Shown here: one piece after another, positions 7,304 through 16,619 of the stretch
How positions within the stretch are numbered: position 1 is the first letter of the stretch
Layout of the letters: the number at the start of each line of letters is the position of its first letter
Assembly: GCF_014698475.1 (NCBI RefSeq)
Contig: NZ_JACJTB010000017.1
Location: forward strand, 1 to 64,000
Origin: Nostoc spongiaeforme FACHB-130
GTDB taxonomy: Bacteria; Cyanobacteriota; Cyanobacteriia; Cyanobacteriales; Nostocaceae
DNA: 64,000 bases
Direction: 5' to 3'
Position numbers and translations under genes: made by a program
The notes under the pieces: model-generated
Database searches by the model: none
What the model was told of the DNA's origin: nothing
Seen by the model: the letters and a program-made list of their open reading frames with translations, nothing else

Positions 7304-10222
7304 GTGGTATACCATGCCCCTCAAACCAAGTCTACCTTTCCTGAAAATACAGCGTACTCTAATTTTATAGAACGACATATAGGCCCTAACACCCATGACA
7401 TTCAGCAAATGTTGGAAGTTCTGGGTTTTGCCAGCCTAGACGACCTCATCGATCGCACAGTACCACAAGCCATCCGATCGCAGCAAACACTACAATTACC
7501 CGACGCACAAAGTGAATACGCCGCCCTAGCAAAGTTAAAAAATATTGCGGCTAAAAATCAAGTGTGTCGTTCATACATCGGTATGGGATATTACGACTGC
7601 GTTACCCCGCCTGTAATTGGTCGTAATATCTTAGAAAATCCTGGTTGGTACACTGCATACACACCCTATCAGCCAGAAATTGCCCAAGGGCGGTTAGAAG
7701 CACTGCTTAATTTCCAAACCATGATTATTGACTTAACAGGTTTGGAAATTGCCAACGCTTCCTTACTCGATGAAGCCACCGCCGCCGCCGAAGCCATGAG
7801 TCTGAGTTATGGTGTCAGCAAAACCAAAGCCCATAACTATTTTGTTTCCCGTGAATGTCATCCCCAAACTATCGATGTGCTGCAAACACGGGCGAAACCT
7901 CTAGGAATTAACATTATTATCGGCGACCATCAAACCTTTGATTTTGCAGAACCGATTTTTGGCGCAGTGTTGCAATATCCAGCCACCGATGGCACAATTT
8001 ACGACTATCGCGCCTTCGTAGACAAAGCCCATGCAGTCGGGGCGTTAGTTACCGTCGCCGCCGACCCCCTCAGCTTAACTTTACTCACCCCACCCGGTGA
8101 ATTTGGCGCTGATATTGCCGTAGGTAGCACTCAACGCTTTGGTATTCCCTTGGGGTTTGGCGGCCCTCATGCAGCTTACTTTGCCACCAAAGAAGAGTAT
8201 AAACGCCAAGTTCCCGGTCGCATTGTTGGGTTATCTAGAGATGTTAACGGTAAGCCAGCATTACGTTTAGCATTGCAAACCCGCGAACAACACATCCGGC
8301 GGGAAAAAGCCACCAGTAATATTTGTACCGCCCAGGTATTATTAGCTGTAATGGCGGGTATGTACGCCGTGTATCACGGGCCAGAGGGACTGAAGAATAT
8401 TGCCGAAAATATTCACCAGTTAACTGTAATTTTGGCAGCAGGCTTAAAGCGTCTGGGTTACAAAATTAGTTCAGAAAATGTCTTTGATACGTTAAGAGTA
8501 GAGTTAGGTACACAAAACCTCGAAACTATTCTTGCAGGTTGCCAAGGTAGAAATATCAACTTACGAATTTTTGATGAGACTGCTGTTGGTATATCTTTAG
8601 ATGAGACAACTACAGCAGAAGATTTAATCGACCTGTGGCAGATTTTCGCACTTAAAGATGAATTATCTTTCACCATAGAAGAATTAACAAATTCCACTAC
8701 CGATATTTTGCCACGCCGTCAAAGCAGCTACCTCACCCATCCCGTATTTAACCGCTATCACTCAGAAACAGAGTTGTTGCGTTATCTGCACAAACTAGAA
8801 ACCAAGGATTTATCCCTAACAACATCGATGATTCCTTTGGGTTCTTGTACCATGAAACTAAACGCAACCGCCGAAATGATTCCGGTGAGTTGGGAGGAAT
8901 TTGGCAAGATACACCCCTTTGCACCACCATCACAAACACGCGGTTATCAAATTCTTTTTCAGCAACTTGAGGCTTGGTTAGCGGAAATTACTGGGTTTGC
9001 GGGAATTTCTCTACAACCAAATGCCGGTTCCCAAGGAGAATACGCCGGACTGTTAGTCATTCACGAATATCATGCAAGTCGCGGCGAAGCACACCGCAAC
9101 ATCTGTTTAATTCCCACCTCCGCACATGGAACCAACCCAGCCAGTGCGGTGATGTGTGGGATGAAGGTTGTGCCGGTTGCCTGTGATGCTGACGGTAATA
9201 TTGATGTAGTAGACCTCAAAGCCAAAGCCGAAAAGCACAGTAGTGAACTGGCGGCGTTGATGGTGACATATCCTTCAACTCACGGCGTATTTGAGGAAGC
9301 CATTCAAGAAATTTGTCAAGTTATACACCGTCACGGTGGACAAGTATATATGGATGGCGCAAACATGAACGCCCAAGTCGGGTTGTGTCGTCCCGGCGAT
9401 ATTGGTGCAGATGTTTGTCACTTGAATTTGCACAAAACCTTCTGTATTCCTCACGGTGGCGGCGGCCCTGGTATGGGGCCAATTGGTGTAGCTTCCCATC
9501 TCGTACCCTTCCTCCCCGGACACGCCGTAGTTCCCATCAATAAACCCACTCCCCACTCCCCATTCCCCACTCCCCATTCAACAGGCGCAGTCGCCGCCGC
9601 ACCTTGGGGTAGTGCCAGCATCTTAGTCATTTCTTGGATGTATATTGCCATGATGGGGGCGGCTGGTTTGACAGAAGCTACGAAAGTGGCAATTCTCAAT
9701 GCCAACTACATTGCCAAGCGACTAGAAAACTACTATCCAGTGTTGTACAAAGGCAAAAATAACTTAGTTGCCCATGAGTGTATTTTAGATTTGCGATCGC
9801 TCAAAAAATCCGCCAACATCGATATCGATGATGTTGCTAAACGATTAATGGACTATGGTTTCCATGCGCCGACAGTCTCCTGGCCTGTGGCGGGAACTAT
9901 CATGGTGGAACCCACAGAAAGCGAATCAAAAGCAGAATTAGACCGTTTTTGTGATGCTTTGATTGCTATTCGTCAAGAAATCGCCGAAATTGAATCCGGC
10001 AAAATGGATATTGAAGATAATCCCCTCAAGAACGCACCCCACACCGCCGAAAGTCTCATCGCTGGCGAATGGACTCATCCCTATTCCCGCGAACAAGCCG
10101 CTTACCCTGCACCTTGGACAAGGGAAGCAAAATTCTGGCCTAATGTCGGTCGTATTGATGCTGCTTTTGGTGACAAAAACTTTGTCTGTTCTTGTTTACC
10201 AATGGAGGCCTACGCACAATAA
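7304..10222 (+). CDS. gcvP: Glycine dehydrogenase (decarboxylating), P protein
   Basis: GcvP is the PLP enzyme that decarboxylates glycine and loads the aminomethyl group onto GcvH. The 972-residue protein is the fused single-chain form. The N-terminal half has [14 protein letters not shown] and [20 protein letters not shown]. The C-terminal half has the PLP-lysine motif [19 protein letters not shown] and then [20 protein letters not shown]. The start is a GTG at 7304, with CGGAG at 7291-7295. Just before the AAAPWGSAS motif is a proline/serine/histidine-rich insert at about residues 747-759. It is encoded by a CCCACTC-type tandem repeat that is also common between genes here, and it keeps the frame. 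Confidence 0.95.
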   Translation: MVYHAPQTKSTFPENTAYSNFIERHIGPNTHDIQQMLEVLGFASLDDLIDRTVPQAIRSQQTLQLPDAQSEYAALAKLKNIAAKNQVCRSYIGMGYYDCVTPPVIGRNILENPGWYTAYTPYQPEIAQGRLEALLNFQTMIIDLTGLEIANASLLDEATAAAEAMSLSYGVSKTKAHNYFVSRECHPQTIDVLQTRAKPLGINIIIGDHQTFDFAEPIFGAVLQYPATDGTIYDYRAFVDKAHAVGALVTVAADPLSLTLLTPPGEFGADIAVGSTQRFGIPLGFGGPHAAYFATKEEYKRQVPGRIVGLSRDVNGKPALRLALQTREQHIRREKATSNICTAQVLLAVMAGMYAVYHGPEGLKNIAENIHQLTVILAAGLKRLGYKISSENVFDTLRVELGTQNLETILAGCQGRNINLRIFDETAVGISLDETTTAEDLIDLWQIFALKDELSFTIEELTNSTTDILPRRQSSYLTHPVFNRYHSETELLRYLHKLETKDLSLTTSMIPLGSCTMKLNATAEMIPVSWEEFGKIHPFAPPSQTRGYQILFQQLEAWLAEITGFAGISLQPNAGSQGEYAGLLVIHEYHASRGEAHRNICLIPTSAHGTNPASAVMCGMKVVPVACDADGNIDVVDLKAKAEKHSSELAALMVTYPSTHGVFEEAIQEICQVIHRHGGQVYMDGANMNAQVGLCRPGDIGADVCHLNLHKTFCIPHGGGGPGMGPIGVASHLVPFLPGHAVVPINKPTPHSPFPTPHSTGAVAAAPWGSASILVISWMYIAMMGAAGLTEATKVAILNANYIAKRLENYYPVLYKGKNNLVAHECILDLRSLKKSANIDIDDVAKRLMDYGFHAPTVSWPVAGTIMVEPTESESKAELDRFCDALIAIRQEIAEIESGKMDIEDNPLKNAPHTAESLIAGEWTHPYSREQAAYPAPWTREAKFWPNVGRIDAAFGDKNFVCSCLPMEAYAQ
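9545..9579. repeat. Intragenic CCCACTC-type tandem repeat in gcvP
   Basis: The stretch is a run of CCCCACTCCCCATTC units within the gcvP frame and encodes alternating Pro, Thr/Phe and His/Ser. Similar text occurs between genes (for example 56738-56768), which points to invasion of the gene by a dispersed tandem repeat. Confidence 0.7.
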
Positions 10223-10257
10223 ATAATTACGCACAATAAATAATAATGTAAGAGGCT

Positions 10258-10323
10258 GTGCTGAATTTTAGATTTTGAATTTTAGATTTTAGATTCAGTC
10301 CAAAATCTAAAATCCAAAATCCA
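10258..10323. repeat. AAAATCTAAAATC-type dispersed repeat
   Basis: Direct units of ATTTTAGATTTTGA are followed by the complementary CCAAAATCTAAAATCC, so the region can form a hairpin. A relative lies at about 16573-16619. Confidence 0.5.
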
Positions 10324-10360
10324 CAATTTCTGGACACCTCAACCAAGGTGCCACTCTACC

Positions 10361-11320
10361 ATGATTGACAGTCTAATTCATGCTTATACCCCGCTTTTCC
10401 TGTGGGTTGGGATAGGACTAATAGGTTCTCGGTTAACTCCAGATAGTTTCCTCAAGTGGCTTGGTAATGGCCTGTACTGGGTGGGAGTGCCATTGCAAAT
10501 TTTTGTTTTGGCACGTCATACTGACTTATCTCACGGCCTCCTCATCCCTGGAGTCGCAGTAGGAGTACTATTGCTGAGTTTAGTTTTAGCGTTGTTGATT
10601 TGGCAAGCTATACAGTGGTTCCGATATCATCAACAGCCACCCCCAGACTCAGCAGTAGATATCCCATTAATGCAAGCCAGCTTAGGCAGTTTTATTCTCG
10701 CTACCATTTTAGGGAATACTGGTTTTGTTGGACTTACCCTCACCCAAGTCCTTACTAGTCCAGCCAACAACGACTGGGCAGTATTATTCAGCGTTACCAA
10801 CAACGTCATCGGCACTTATGGTATTGCGGTCTTAATTGCCAGCTATTTTGGTAAAAGCACAATCAATCAGCACTGGTGGACTCAGCTACGCGACTTAATT
10901 ACAGTCCCTAGCTTGTGGACATTTTTTCTGGGCTTGAGTACTCAAGTTATCCAATTACCAGCAGTTGTTGAGTCAGGATTAGAACAAGCTGTTTGGGTAG
11001 TCATCGCCTTGGCTTTGTTACTCGTCGGTCTGCGTTTAGGTACAATTACAGGCTGGAAAAGTATTAAAATTGCTTCTATTGCCAGCGTCCTGAAAGTCTT
11101 TATTGTACCTGTATTAGTGGGATTGAGCGCCACCTTTTTTGGTGTAACTGGTGAACAACGTTTAGTACTAGTGTTAATGTCCGGTACACCTACTGGTCTT
11201 TCTGTATTAATTTTGGCAGAAGTTTATGATTTAGATCGCAACTTATTAGCCAGCAGTATTGCCTTGACATTTATCGGCTTATTTATAGCACTGCCTTTGT
11301 GGCTTTTGTGGTTTAGTTGA
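10361..11320 (+). CDS. AEC-family (auxin efflux carrier-like) permease
   Basis: This 319-residue integral membrane protein has about ten hydrophobic helices and the AEC/MFS-unrelated fold of bile-acid/auxin-carrier type proteins. Recognisable pieces are GNTGFVGLTLTQ in the middle and the C-terminal MSGTPTGLSVLILAEVYDLD, followed by a final helix ending in GLFIALPLWLLWFS. It probably exports or imports an organic anion across the cytoplasmic membrane, but the substrate is not readable. It follows the glycine cleavage genes on the same strand, separated by a dispersed repeat, and is probably transcribed independently. Confidence 0.75.
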   Translation: MIDSLIHAYTPLFLWVGIGLIGSRLTPDSFLKWLGNGLYWVGVPLQIFVLARHTDLSHGLLIPGVAVGVLLLSLVLALLIWQAIQWFRYHQQPPPDSAVDIPLMQASLGSFILATILGNTGFVGLTLTQVLTSPANNDWAVLFSVTNNVIGTYGIAVLIASYFGKSTINQHWWTQLRDLITVPSLWTFFLGLSTQVIQLPAVVESGLEQAVWVVIALALLLVGLRLGTITGWKSIKIASIASVLKVFIVPVLVGLSATFFGVTGEQRLVLVLMSGTPTGLSVLILAEVYDLDRNLLASSIALTFIGLFIALPLWLLWFS

Positions 11321-11470
11321 TTTTGATAACCGCTTTAATAATTTTTGATACAACTTCTATTTGAGTAATCAATCTTAGGACACTATAATGTATCGGCAAA
11401 ACAAGGGTTGGCAACAACAACGCTTAACCATGTTTTAGCTTACTGTTTGCTTGACTGCCTAGAGTATTTC

Positions 11471-11590
11471 ATGGAAACAAATGATGATTATTGGCGATCG
11501 CATCCAAATCGGTATAGTTTATTCATTAGAATGTTTATTGACATAATATTATGGTGTTCAAAAATAATTGCATGGCAAAGAAAGCCCTAG
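11471..11590 (+). CDS. Possible small membrane protein (39 aa)
   Basis: An ATG at 11471 opens METNDDYWRSHPNRYSLFIR followed by a hydrophobic segment FIDIILWCSKIIAW and a basic end. A weak AGAG lies about eight bases upstream. The frame can be extended to a TTG at 11408. There is no recognised family, and it could be chance coding. It is listed because the composition suits a single-helix membrane peptide. Confidence 0.2.
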   Translation: METNDDYWRSHPNRYSLFIRMFIDIILWCSKIIAWQRKP

Positions 11591-11643
11591 CAATGATTAT
11601 TTAGGCTAAATGTTCACAAAAAAAGGAATTATATTATATTTCT

Positions 11644-12549
11644 ATGATTATCGAGAATCATCCTAAAAATTCTCAGAGTCAACTAGTAACTCGCCATGCG
11701 AAAAATTTTTTATCTGGGATATTTATATCTTTACCCCTAACATCGGCATTACCAGCAGCAGCTTTGCAAGTGCAGTTATCTCCGAGTAATCCCCAGTTGG
11801 GAGACACCCTGTCGGTAATGATTGATGTCACCCAAGAAAATAGTCAGCAACCAACAGTAGTAGTAGGCGAAAAAACTTACCCGGCCTTTGCCGTTGCGCC
11901 CAACAAATATCGAGCCTTCATCCCCACCACTCCCCTAGAAACAGCAGGAAATCGAACCTTAAAAATTGCTGGAGATGGTCAAATTAAGAATTTAACAGTC
12001 CAATTGCGATCGCGCAAATTTCCCATACAGCGCATCACCCTTCCACCAGGGAAATCTGCCGATGGAGCCACCGAACATGAACTCAAGCGTGTCGCAGCCT
12101 TCAAAGCCTTGCAAACCCCTGAAAAATATTGGAACGGCAAATTCCTCGCACCCAGTAAAGCCCGGATTAGTACAATCTATGGCGTACGTCGTTACTATAA
12201 TGGTAAATTTGCAAAAGATTACTATCATCGGGGTGTAGACTACGCCGGAGCCGCAGGATCACCTGTAACCGCCCCAGCATCTGGGCGAGTTGCTTTAGTG
12301 GGTACAGTTTCACAAGGCTTCCGAGTTCATGGCAATGTAGTCGGGATTGATCACGGTCAAGGAGTAACCAGTATATTTTTACATTTAAGTCGCATTAACG
12401 TTAAGGAAGGCGACTTTGTGAAAGCTGGTCAATTAATTGGCGCAGTGGGTTCAACAGGCGCTTCTACAGGGCCGCACTTGCACTGGGGTTTGTATGTCAA
12501 TGGCCAATCTGTTGACCCCGTACCCTGGCGAACACAGATTTTTCAATAA
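11644..12549 (+). CDS. M23-family peptidoglycan metallopeptidase (LytM/NlpD-like)
   Basis: A 301-residue exported protein predicted to be a zinc endopeptidase, or an activator, acting on peptidoglycan cross-links. An N-terminal hydrophobic segment (about residues 22-42) is followed by a beta-rich domain and then the M23 core. The core shows YYHRGVDYAG (first His and Asp zinc ligands), GNVVGIDHGQGVTSIFLHLS and TGASTGPHLHWGLYVNG with the HLH ligand pair. All ligands expected for an active enzyme are present. It is followed by a 9-bp hairpin. No division gene is adjacent. Confidence 0.88.
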   Translation: MIIENHPKNSQSQLVTRHAKNFLSGIFISLPLTSALPAAALQVQLSPSNPQLGDTLSVMIDVTQENSQQPTVVVGEKTYPAFAVAPNKYRAFIPTTPLETAGNRTLKIAGDGQIKNLTVQLRSRKFPIQRITLPPGKSADGATEHELKRVAAFKALQTPEKYWNGKFLAPSKARISTIYGVRRYYNGKFAKDYYHRGVDYAGAAGSPVTAPASGRVALVGTVSQGFRVHGNVVGIDHGQGVTSIFLHLSRINVKEGDFVKAGQLIGAVGSTGASTGPHLHWGLYVNGQSVDPVPWRTQIFQ

Positions 12550-12571
12550 AAAATGTTAACTAATAACCTGT

Positions 12572-12595
12572 GTGCATAATTTGTAGATTATGCAC
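12572..12595. terminator. Stem-loop after the M23 peptidase gene
   Basis: GTGCATAAT and ATTATGCAC form a perfect 9-bp stem with a six-base loop, 22 bases past the stop. There is no T tract, so it could be an operator or an mRNA-stabilising hairpin instead of a terminator. Confidence 0.45.
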
Positions 12596-12659
12596 CGATA
12601 ATTGGGCAAGATAAATTGGATTTGTACCGTCCTTACCTTACTTGGGTGGCTTAAACAAG

Positions 12660-13208
12660 ATGAGCGTTATGAGTATTGAAAAAATTGTGGAACAAGCTCT
12701 TCAGGATGGTTATCTCACCCCAGCTATGGAAGCAGAAGTTGGGCGAATTTGTGATAACGCATCGGAACTCTCGATAGAAGAGTATATGGCCCTGGATCGA
12801 TTAATGGGAGCTTTATTGACAGGTGAGGTAGTGGCGGTACCTCGCAAACAATTTATCAACGTTATGGAAGAATTGGTATTAACAGAAGCGATCGCCCGTG
12901 TCGCCGAGATTGAAGCTACCAGCGAAAGTTCTCTTGATGTGGGTGATATCGCTGCCTATGCCCTCAACCGCCTGCCACCTTTATATGCCACTACAGAAGA
13001 AGGTGCTAACTACCAACGTCAACGCGCTAGGGCAGAATTACAAGAGTTGATTTCTCAACAAGTCAACGAAGCGATCAGCCGTAACCTCGACCAACCCAAC
13101 GTCGGAGATAACAGAACACCCTTTTTGGCGAAAAACGCTGGCACTGAAGTTCTTCGTCAAGTTAGTACCTTACTCCAGGTCTACGCCCCTAGCTTCGAGC
13201 AGAAATAA
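12660..13208 (+). CDS. ComFB-domain protein (CdgR-like nucleotide second-messenger receptor)
   Basis: The 182-residue soluble protein has the late-competence ComFB domain: VMEELVLTEAIARVAE, then AAYALNRLPPLYATTEEGAN and the helix YQRQRARAELQELISQQVNE. Cyanobacterial ComFB-domain proteins, such as CdgR of Anabaena and Slr1970 of Synechocystis, are known to bind cyclic nucleotides such as c-di-GMP, and CdgR affects cell size. This protein is likely of that group. I use the ATG at 12660. A TTG at 12642 is possible but adds no conserved residues. A degenerate GGDEF protein with an inhibitory c-di-GMP site lies 17 kb away (30208), though linkage is not close enough to imply an operon. Confidence 0.75.
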   Translation: MSVMSIEKIVEQALQDGYLTPAMEAEVGRICDNASELSIEEYMALDRLMGALLTGEVVAVPRKQFINVMEELVLTEAIARVAEIEATSESSLDVGDIAAYALNRLPPLYATTEEGANYQRQRARAELQELISQQVNEAISRNLDQPNVGDNRTPFLAKNAGTEVLRQVSTLLQVYAPSFEQK

Positions 13209-13211
13209 ATT

Positions 13212-13288
13212 TTGGTCAATAGTCAATGGTTGATGGTCAGGATGTTTTGACGCTGAACTCTTGACTATGGACTCTTGACTCTTGACTA
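13212..13288. repeat. TTGACTC-type tandem/inverted repeat
   Basis: The gap between the converging ComFB and L,D-transpeptidase genes is filled with heptamer-like repeats (GGTCAATAGTCAATGG, then ACTCTTGACT repeated). This is typical of the short tandem repeats of Nostocales. Confidence 0.55.
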
Positions 13289-14053
13289 ATCACGCACTGT
13301 TACCAATGTGCCGACTTTAACTTGGTCATACAACAAACGTACATCAGAATTACGCATTCTCAAGCAACCGTGAGAAATGGCAGTTCCTAACAAGTGAATA
13401 TCTGGTGTGCCATGAAACCCAATTTCATTGCGTCCATCTGTCCAAAACCCAATCCAACGCTCACCTAAAGGACTATCACTACCGGGAGGAAACACTTTAC
13501 CAGTAATGGGGTGTCGCCAAATCGGGTCATGCTGCATATTCATAATTTGGAAAGAACCCGTAGGTGTTTCCCAGCCTTTTTTCCCTATAGCAATTGGGTA
13601 ACTGGCTATAACCAAATCTCCTTGATAAACATAAGTGCGGCGATCGCTTAAATCAACCACCACTTGCATTTTCATCCCCCCCAGTTTACTAGCAGTTTTT
13701 TGTTGAGTGGAAAACTGGGTAAAAAATGATTTGGGTTGAGTATCAGTATTCCGATTTTCTTTTGGTGCTGACTCAGCGCCAACAAATCGACTGTCATTAG
13801 GTATATCAGTATCCCTAGCTACATTTTGGCTGACTGTACCTGACTTACGATCAGAATTCTGTTGCGAGTCCTGCCCAGTTGTAGAAGCACCAAAGGCTGT
13901 TTCTCCTATACTCCCTGGAAACTTCCGATTAGGGGCAGAATTATCCGACTGTTGTTGTGTTGTCGTCACTCGCCAATGGACAGCTAAAGACAAGATGGCT
14001 GCGCCAAAACAGAGAAACATTGCTACACGCGTTATAGATTCATTTCTTATCAT
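13286..14053 (-). CDS. L,D-transpeptidase (YkuD domain)
   Basis: A 255-residue envelope protein that probably forms or breaks 3-3 cross-links in peptidoglycan or attaches proteins to it. An N-terminal membrane/signal helix (about residues 10-26) precedes a long polar, low-complexity linker. The YkuD domain follows from about residue 128 (MQVVVDLSDRRTYVYQGDLV) and has GWETPTGSFQIMNM, the IGFHGTPD motif and the catalytic SHGCLRMRN with the active-site Cys. All catalytic residues are in place. It converges with the ComFB gene. Confidence 0.9.
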   Translation of the reverse strand: MIRNESITRVAMFLCFGAAILSLAVHWRVTTTQQQSDNSAPNRKFPGSIGETAFGASTTGQDSQQNSDRKSGTVSQNVARDTDIPNDSRFVGAESAPKENRNTDTQPKSFFTQFSTQQKTASKLGGMKMQVVVDLSDRRTYVYQGDLVIASYPIAIGKKGWETPTGSFQIMNMQHDPIWRHPITGKVFPPGSDSPLGERWIGFWTDGRNEIGFHGTPDIHLLGTAISHGCLRMRNSDVRLLYDQVKVGTLVTVRD

Positions 14054-14336
14054 TGCGATCGCCTATTATTTATCCCTGACAGATCCATCTCTTGGAATAA
14101 TTGAATGCGCTCATCATCCAATTATCAATAATTCATAAATACTTATCTGTTTCCTTATATATTCGCCAATCTTTCTGGGCAAACTTAACTTAAGCAAATA
14201 TCCCAGCAAATAAAACTTTTGGAGAGAAACCTTGATTCCTGTAAAGACCGAACGAAGGTTTCCTCCGTTCAGGCTTTTGTCTAGAACTCTCCAAGTACGG
14301 TATTCAATTATTAATGGTGTGGGTGGGAGATAATTC
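14054..14336. other. Intergenic region upstream of a small ORF
   Basis: The sequence is AT-rich, with no supported gene on either strand. A frame on the minus strand here looks like a shadow and overlaps the start of the small plus-strand ORF at 14337. Confidence 0.4.
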
Positions 14337-14486
14337 ATGTTTGAAAAACTATTGTTAGCAATCACAATCACATTTTCCATTAACTTCTTTCTTCAAGTTC
14401 GGATCACAAATCCAGCGAACACTGATGCTCTTTATCAGGAACATCCAGAAAAAACTACAATTCTGGTAACTAGACCAAATAAATAA
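14337..14486 (+). CDS. Small membrane protein, 49 aa, unknown
   Basis: The ORF starts at an ATG preceded by GGGTGGGAGA, a good ribosome binding site with suitable spacing. The product begins MFEKLLLAITITFSINFFLQ, a single hydrophobic helix, followed by a polar tail ending TTILVTRPNK. It could be a single-pass membrane peptide or a short secreted peptide. I do not recognise a family. A 15-bp hairpin follows the stop by about 20 bases, consistent with a transcription unit end. It lies between the L,D-transpeptidase and sigG. Confidence 0.45.
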   Translation: MFEKLLLAITITFSINFFLQVRITNPANTDALYQEHPEKTTILVTRPNK

Positions 14487-14507
14487 CATGAGTTTTCCAG
14501 GATGCCA

Positions 14508-14556
14508 GCAGAAATTCATAATGTCTGACTCATAATTAATAATTATGAATTTCTGC
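14508..14556. terminator. 15-bp perfect stem-loop
   Basis: GCAGAAATTCATAAT (14508-14522) and ATTATGAATTTCTGC (14542-14556) are perfect complements around a 19-base loop. It could end the small ORF upstream or be a dispersed palindrome. No T tract follows. Confidence 0.5.
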
Positions 14557-15047
14557 GAGCTTCATCATCTCCGGCAACAATCACCAAAAACAAGATTCTA
14601 CTCTACCCTTAGTGAAGTTACCACAATCTTTAAAACAGTCTAACGACTTCTTCAAACTCAATTCAGTATTCAAAGTAGAAGCTCATAAATTTAGCTATTC
14701 GTCTGTCAACAGATTTAGATTTTTGCCGTGAGGGTGAGGAGATAGAGAACAGGTAATAACTGATGGGAGACATAACAATAAAAATGAAATTTGTCAAGCG
14801 TAAATAGTCAGTTGCTATCAGCCACACAATTATCGGTAAAACGCCTATGAGTATAAATGTGGCATAATTTCGACGGCAAACCCAACTTTTACACTAAAAA
14901 CTAGAATTCAGCACCATTGTTGTAACCAGGAGCCTCGCCGAAATTCGAGACTTTCATGTTCCAGTCGTTAATCCGGCACTTAAATCAGGAACATACTGTC
15001 ATTTAATAGGTCTAATAGTAAGGGATGATTTAAAGCGAATACGATCT
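14557..15047. other. Leader region of sigG
   Basis: About 490 bases without a supported gene. The 3' end holds the candidate ECF promoter listed separately. The rest is AT-rich and shows no RNA gene I can recognise. Confidence 0.4.
14988..15015 (+). promoter_or_regulatory. Candidate ECF-type promoter for sigG
   Basis: GGAAC at 14988-14992 and GTCTAA at 15010-15015 are 17 bases apart, like the GGAACTT/TCTAA elements of ECF sigma factors of the sigma-E type. The -10-like box ends 32 bases before the sigG ATG. An ECF sigma factor often activates its own gene, so this may be autoregulation. It is an inference from pattern only. Confidence 0.4.
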
Positions 15048-15704
15048 ATGAGTCAATCGATTGCTGTATCCTGGTCAACGGTTGATGCGAAATATTCAGA
15101 AGCATCGGTGCAAGTTGACAAGCTCTCAAACCACGATTTAATTTTGCGCTGTCAAGCGGGATTGCGTCCAGATCGTGCTGCGTTCGCAGAACTCCTGCGT
15201 CGCTATCAAACCCAAGTAGATAGGGTTTTATACCACCTAGCGCCTGATTGGCCAGATAGAGCCGACTTGGCTCAAGAAGTGTGGATTCGAGTGTATCGGA
15301 ACATTAACCGATTACAAGAACCTGCTAAGTTTCGCGGCTGGTTAAGCCGGATTGCTACTAACTTGTTTTACGACGAATTGCGTAAACGCAAGCGGGTTGT
15401 GAGTCCATTGTCCCTAGATGCTCCCCGTGCGGTTGATGATGGCGAAATGGATTGGGAAATTGCTGGTGATACTCCAGGGCCAGAAGAGGAGTTGACCACC
15501 AGAGAATTTTATGAGCAACTGCGAGAAGCGATCGCTGACTTACCAGAAGTTTTTCGGACTACAATCGTCTTAAGAGAAATTGAAGGCATGGCTTATGAAG
15601 AAATCGCCGAAATCACAGGGGTTTCTTTGGGTACGGTAAAATCAAGAATAGCTAGAGCCAGATCCAGACTGCAAGCGCAATTGCAAAATTATCTAGATAC
15701 CTAA
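15048..15704 (+). CDS. sigG: ECF (group 3) RNA polymerase sigma factor, SigG type
   Basis: The 218-residue protein has region 2 with RRYQTQVDRVLYHLAPDWPD and DLAQEVWIRVYRNINRLQEP, a linker, and region 4 with AIADLPEVFRTTIVLREIEG and the helix-turn-helix YEEIAEITGVSLGTVKSRIARARSRL. It lacks regions 1 and 3, as ECF factors do. Sequence and context resemble SigG of Anabaena sp. PCC 7120, an ECF factor thought to respond to envelope stress. A probable anti-sigma factor lies 168 bp downstream. A candidate self-recognised promoter lies upstream. Confidence 0.88.
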   Translation: MSQSIAVSWSTVDAKYSEASVQVDKLSNHDLILRCQAGLRPDRAAFAELLRRYQTQVDRVLYHLAPDWPDRADLAQEVWIRVYRNINRLQEPAKFRGWLSRIATNLFYDELRKRKRVVSPLSLDAPRAVDDGEMDWEIAGDTPGPEEELTTREFYEQLREAIADLPEVFRTTIVLREIEGMAYEEIAEITGVSLGTVKSRIARARSRLQAQLQNYLDT

Positions 15705-15871
15705 ATTACAATCTCTTTCCTTTGTTGAATGCGATAATTTAAACATTGATTAAGAATTGTGAGGAATCAAAACATCTGCTGCTGCCGTCAGGAAAAATCA
15801 GGAATTGATCAATGAATTTCTGAGAATTACTAGCTTGCTTTACCCGTGTATGGATTAGTAATAATGTTAAG

Positions 15872-16495
15872 ATGACTACTGATTCTCAGTTTAACGACCG
15901 TTCCCACTCACAACTTACTGGAGATTTGTCAGCAGGGATGGATCAACATACCAATGAATCAACGGGTACTACAGATATGGTGAAGCGCGATCGCTTCGAG
16001 TTATTGAGTGCATACCTCGATGGTGAGGTAACAGCTACAGAACGCAGGCAAGTAGAAGAATGGTTGGCTAATGATGCCTCTGTTCAATGCCTGTACGCTA
16101 GATTATTAAAACTGCGGCAAGGTTTACGGACTTTACCAGTTCCAGACACCGCACAATCACCAGAAGTCACAGCCCAAAAAGTCTTCTCTCGGTTGAGTCG
16201 TCGCTCACGCCTAGCTTGGACATTTGGTGGTGCGGCTGTTGCAGCTTGTTTTATTAGTGTAGTTTCGGGTTTGCTACCTGGAAGTGAATCTAGGACACCG
16301 CAACTGGCACAAAAACCCCCAGCAGAAATAGAATCTCTATCAGCCGCTAAAACATCTACTACCACCACAGCACCCCTGATGGTGGCGATAAATAATCCGG
16401 TGATTGAAATTCCTAAAGCAGCAGTCACCACGCCAGAAGAAACTATTGATTTCAAACAGCCTGGACTAAACAAAATCCAGCCAGACTTGAATTAA
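15872..16495 (+). CDS. Probable membrane anti-sigma factor for SigG
   Basis: The 207-residue protein has an N-terminal cytoplasmic part with RFELLSAYLDGEVTATERRQ followed by VEEWLANDASVQCLYARLLK, the pattern of an RseA-like or zf-HC2-like anti-sigma domain. The usual zinc-binding His-x3-Cys-x2-Cys is not present. One transmembrane helix follows (about residues 111-127, FGGAAVAACFISVVSGLL), then a Thr/Pro-rich tail outside the membrane. It probably sequesters SigG and releases it on proteolysis. It lies directly downstream of sigG on the same strand, as is typical. The function is inferred from context and domain pattern. Confidence 0.78.
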   Translation: MTTDSQFNDRSHSQLTGDLSAGMDQHTNESTGTTDMVKRDRFELLSAYLDGEVTATERRQVEEWLANDASVQCLYARLLKLRQGLRTLPVPDTAQSPEVTAQKVFSRLSRRSRLAWTFGGAAVAACFISVVSGLLPGSESRTPQLAQKPPAEIESLSAAKTSTTTTAPLMVAINNPVIEIPKAAVTTPEETIDFKQPGLNKIQPDLN

Positions 16496-16569
16496 TCTCA
16501 AGCCAAATAATTTTGGACTTGAGATTCTTTTCATGAATAAATTCAGGAGCTTCAGAGCTGTTTAATTAT

Positions 16570-16619
16570 TGGCTCTTGAATTTTCAATCCAAAATCCAAA
16601 ATTTAAAATCTAAAATTCA
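16570..16619. repeat. CCAAAATCTAAAATC-type dispersed repeat
   Basis: Tandem CAATCCAAAATCC and AAATTTAAAATCTAAAATTC units lie between converging genes. They are related to the repeat at 10258-10323. Confidence 0.45.

Noticed and set aside
14114-14380. Minus-strand frame of 88 codons before sigG
   Set aside because: It overlaps the better-supported plus-strand small ORF, lacks a ribosome binding site and shows no domain.
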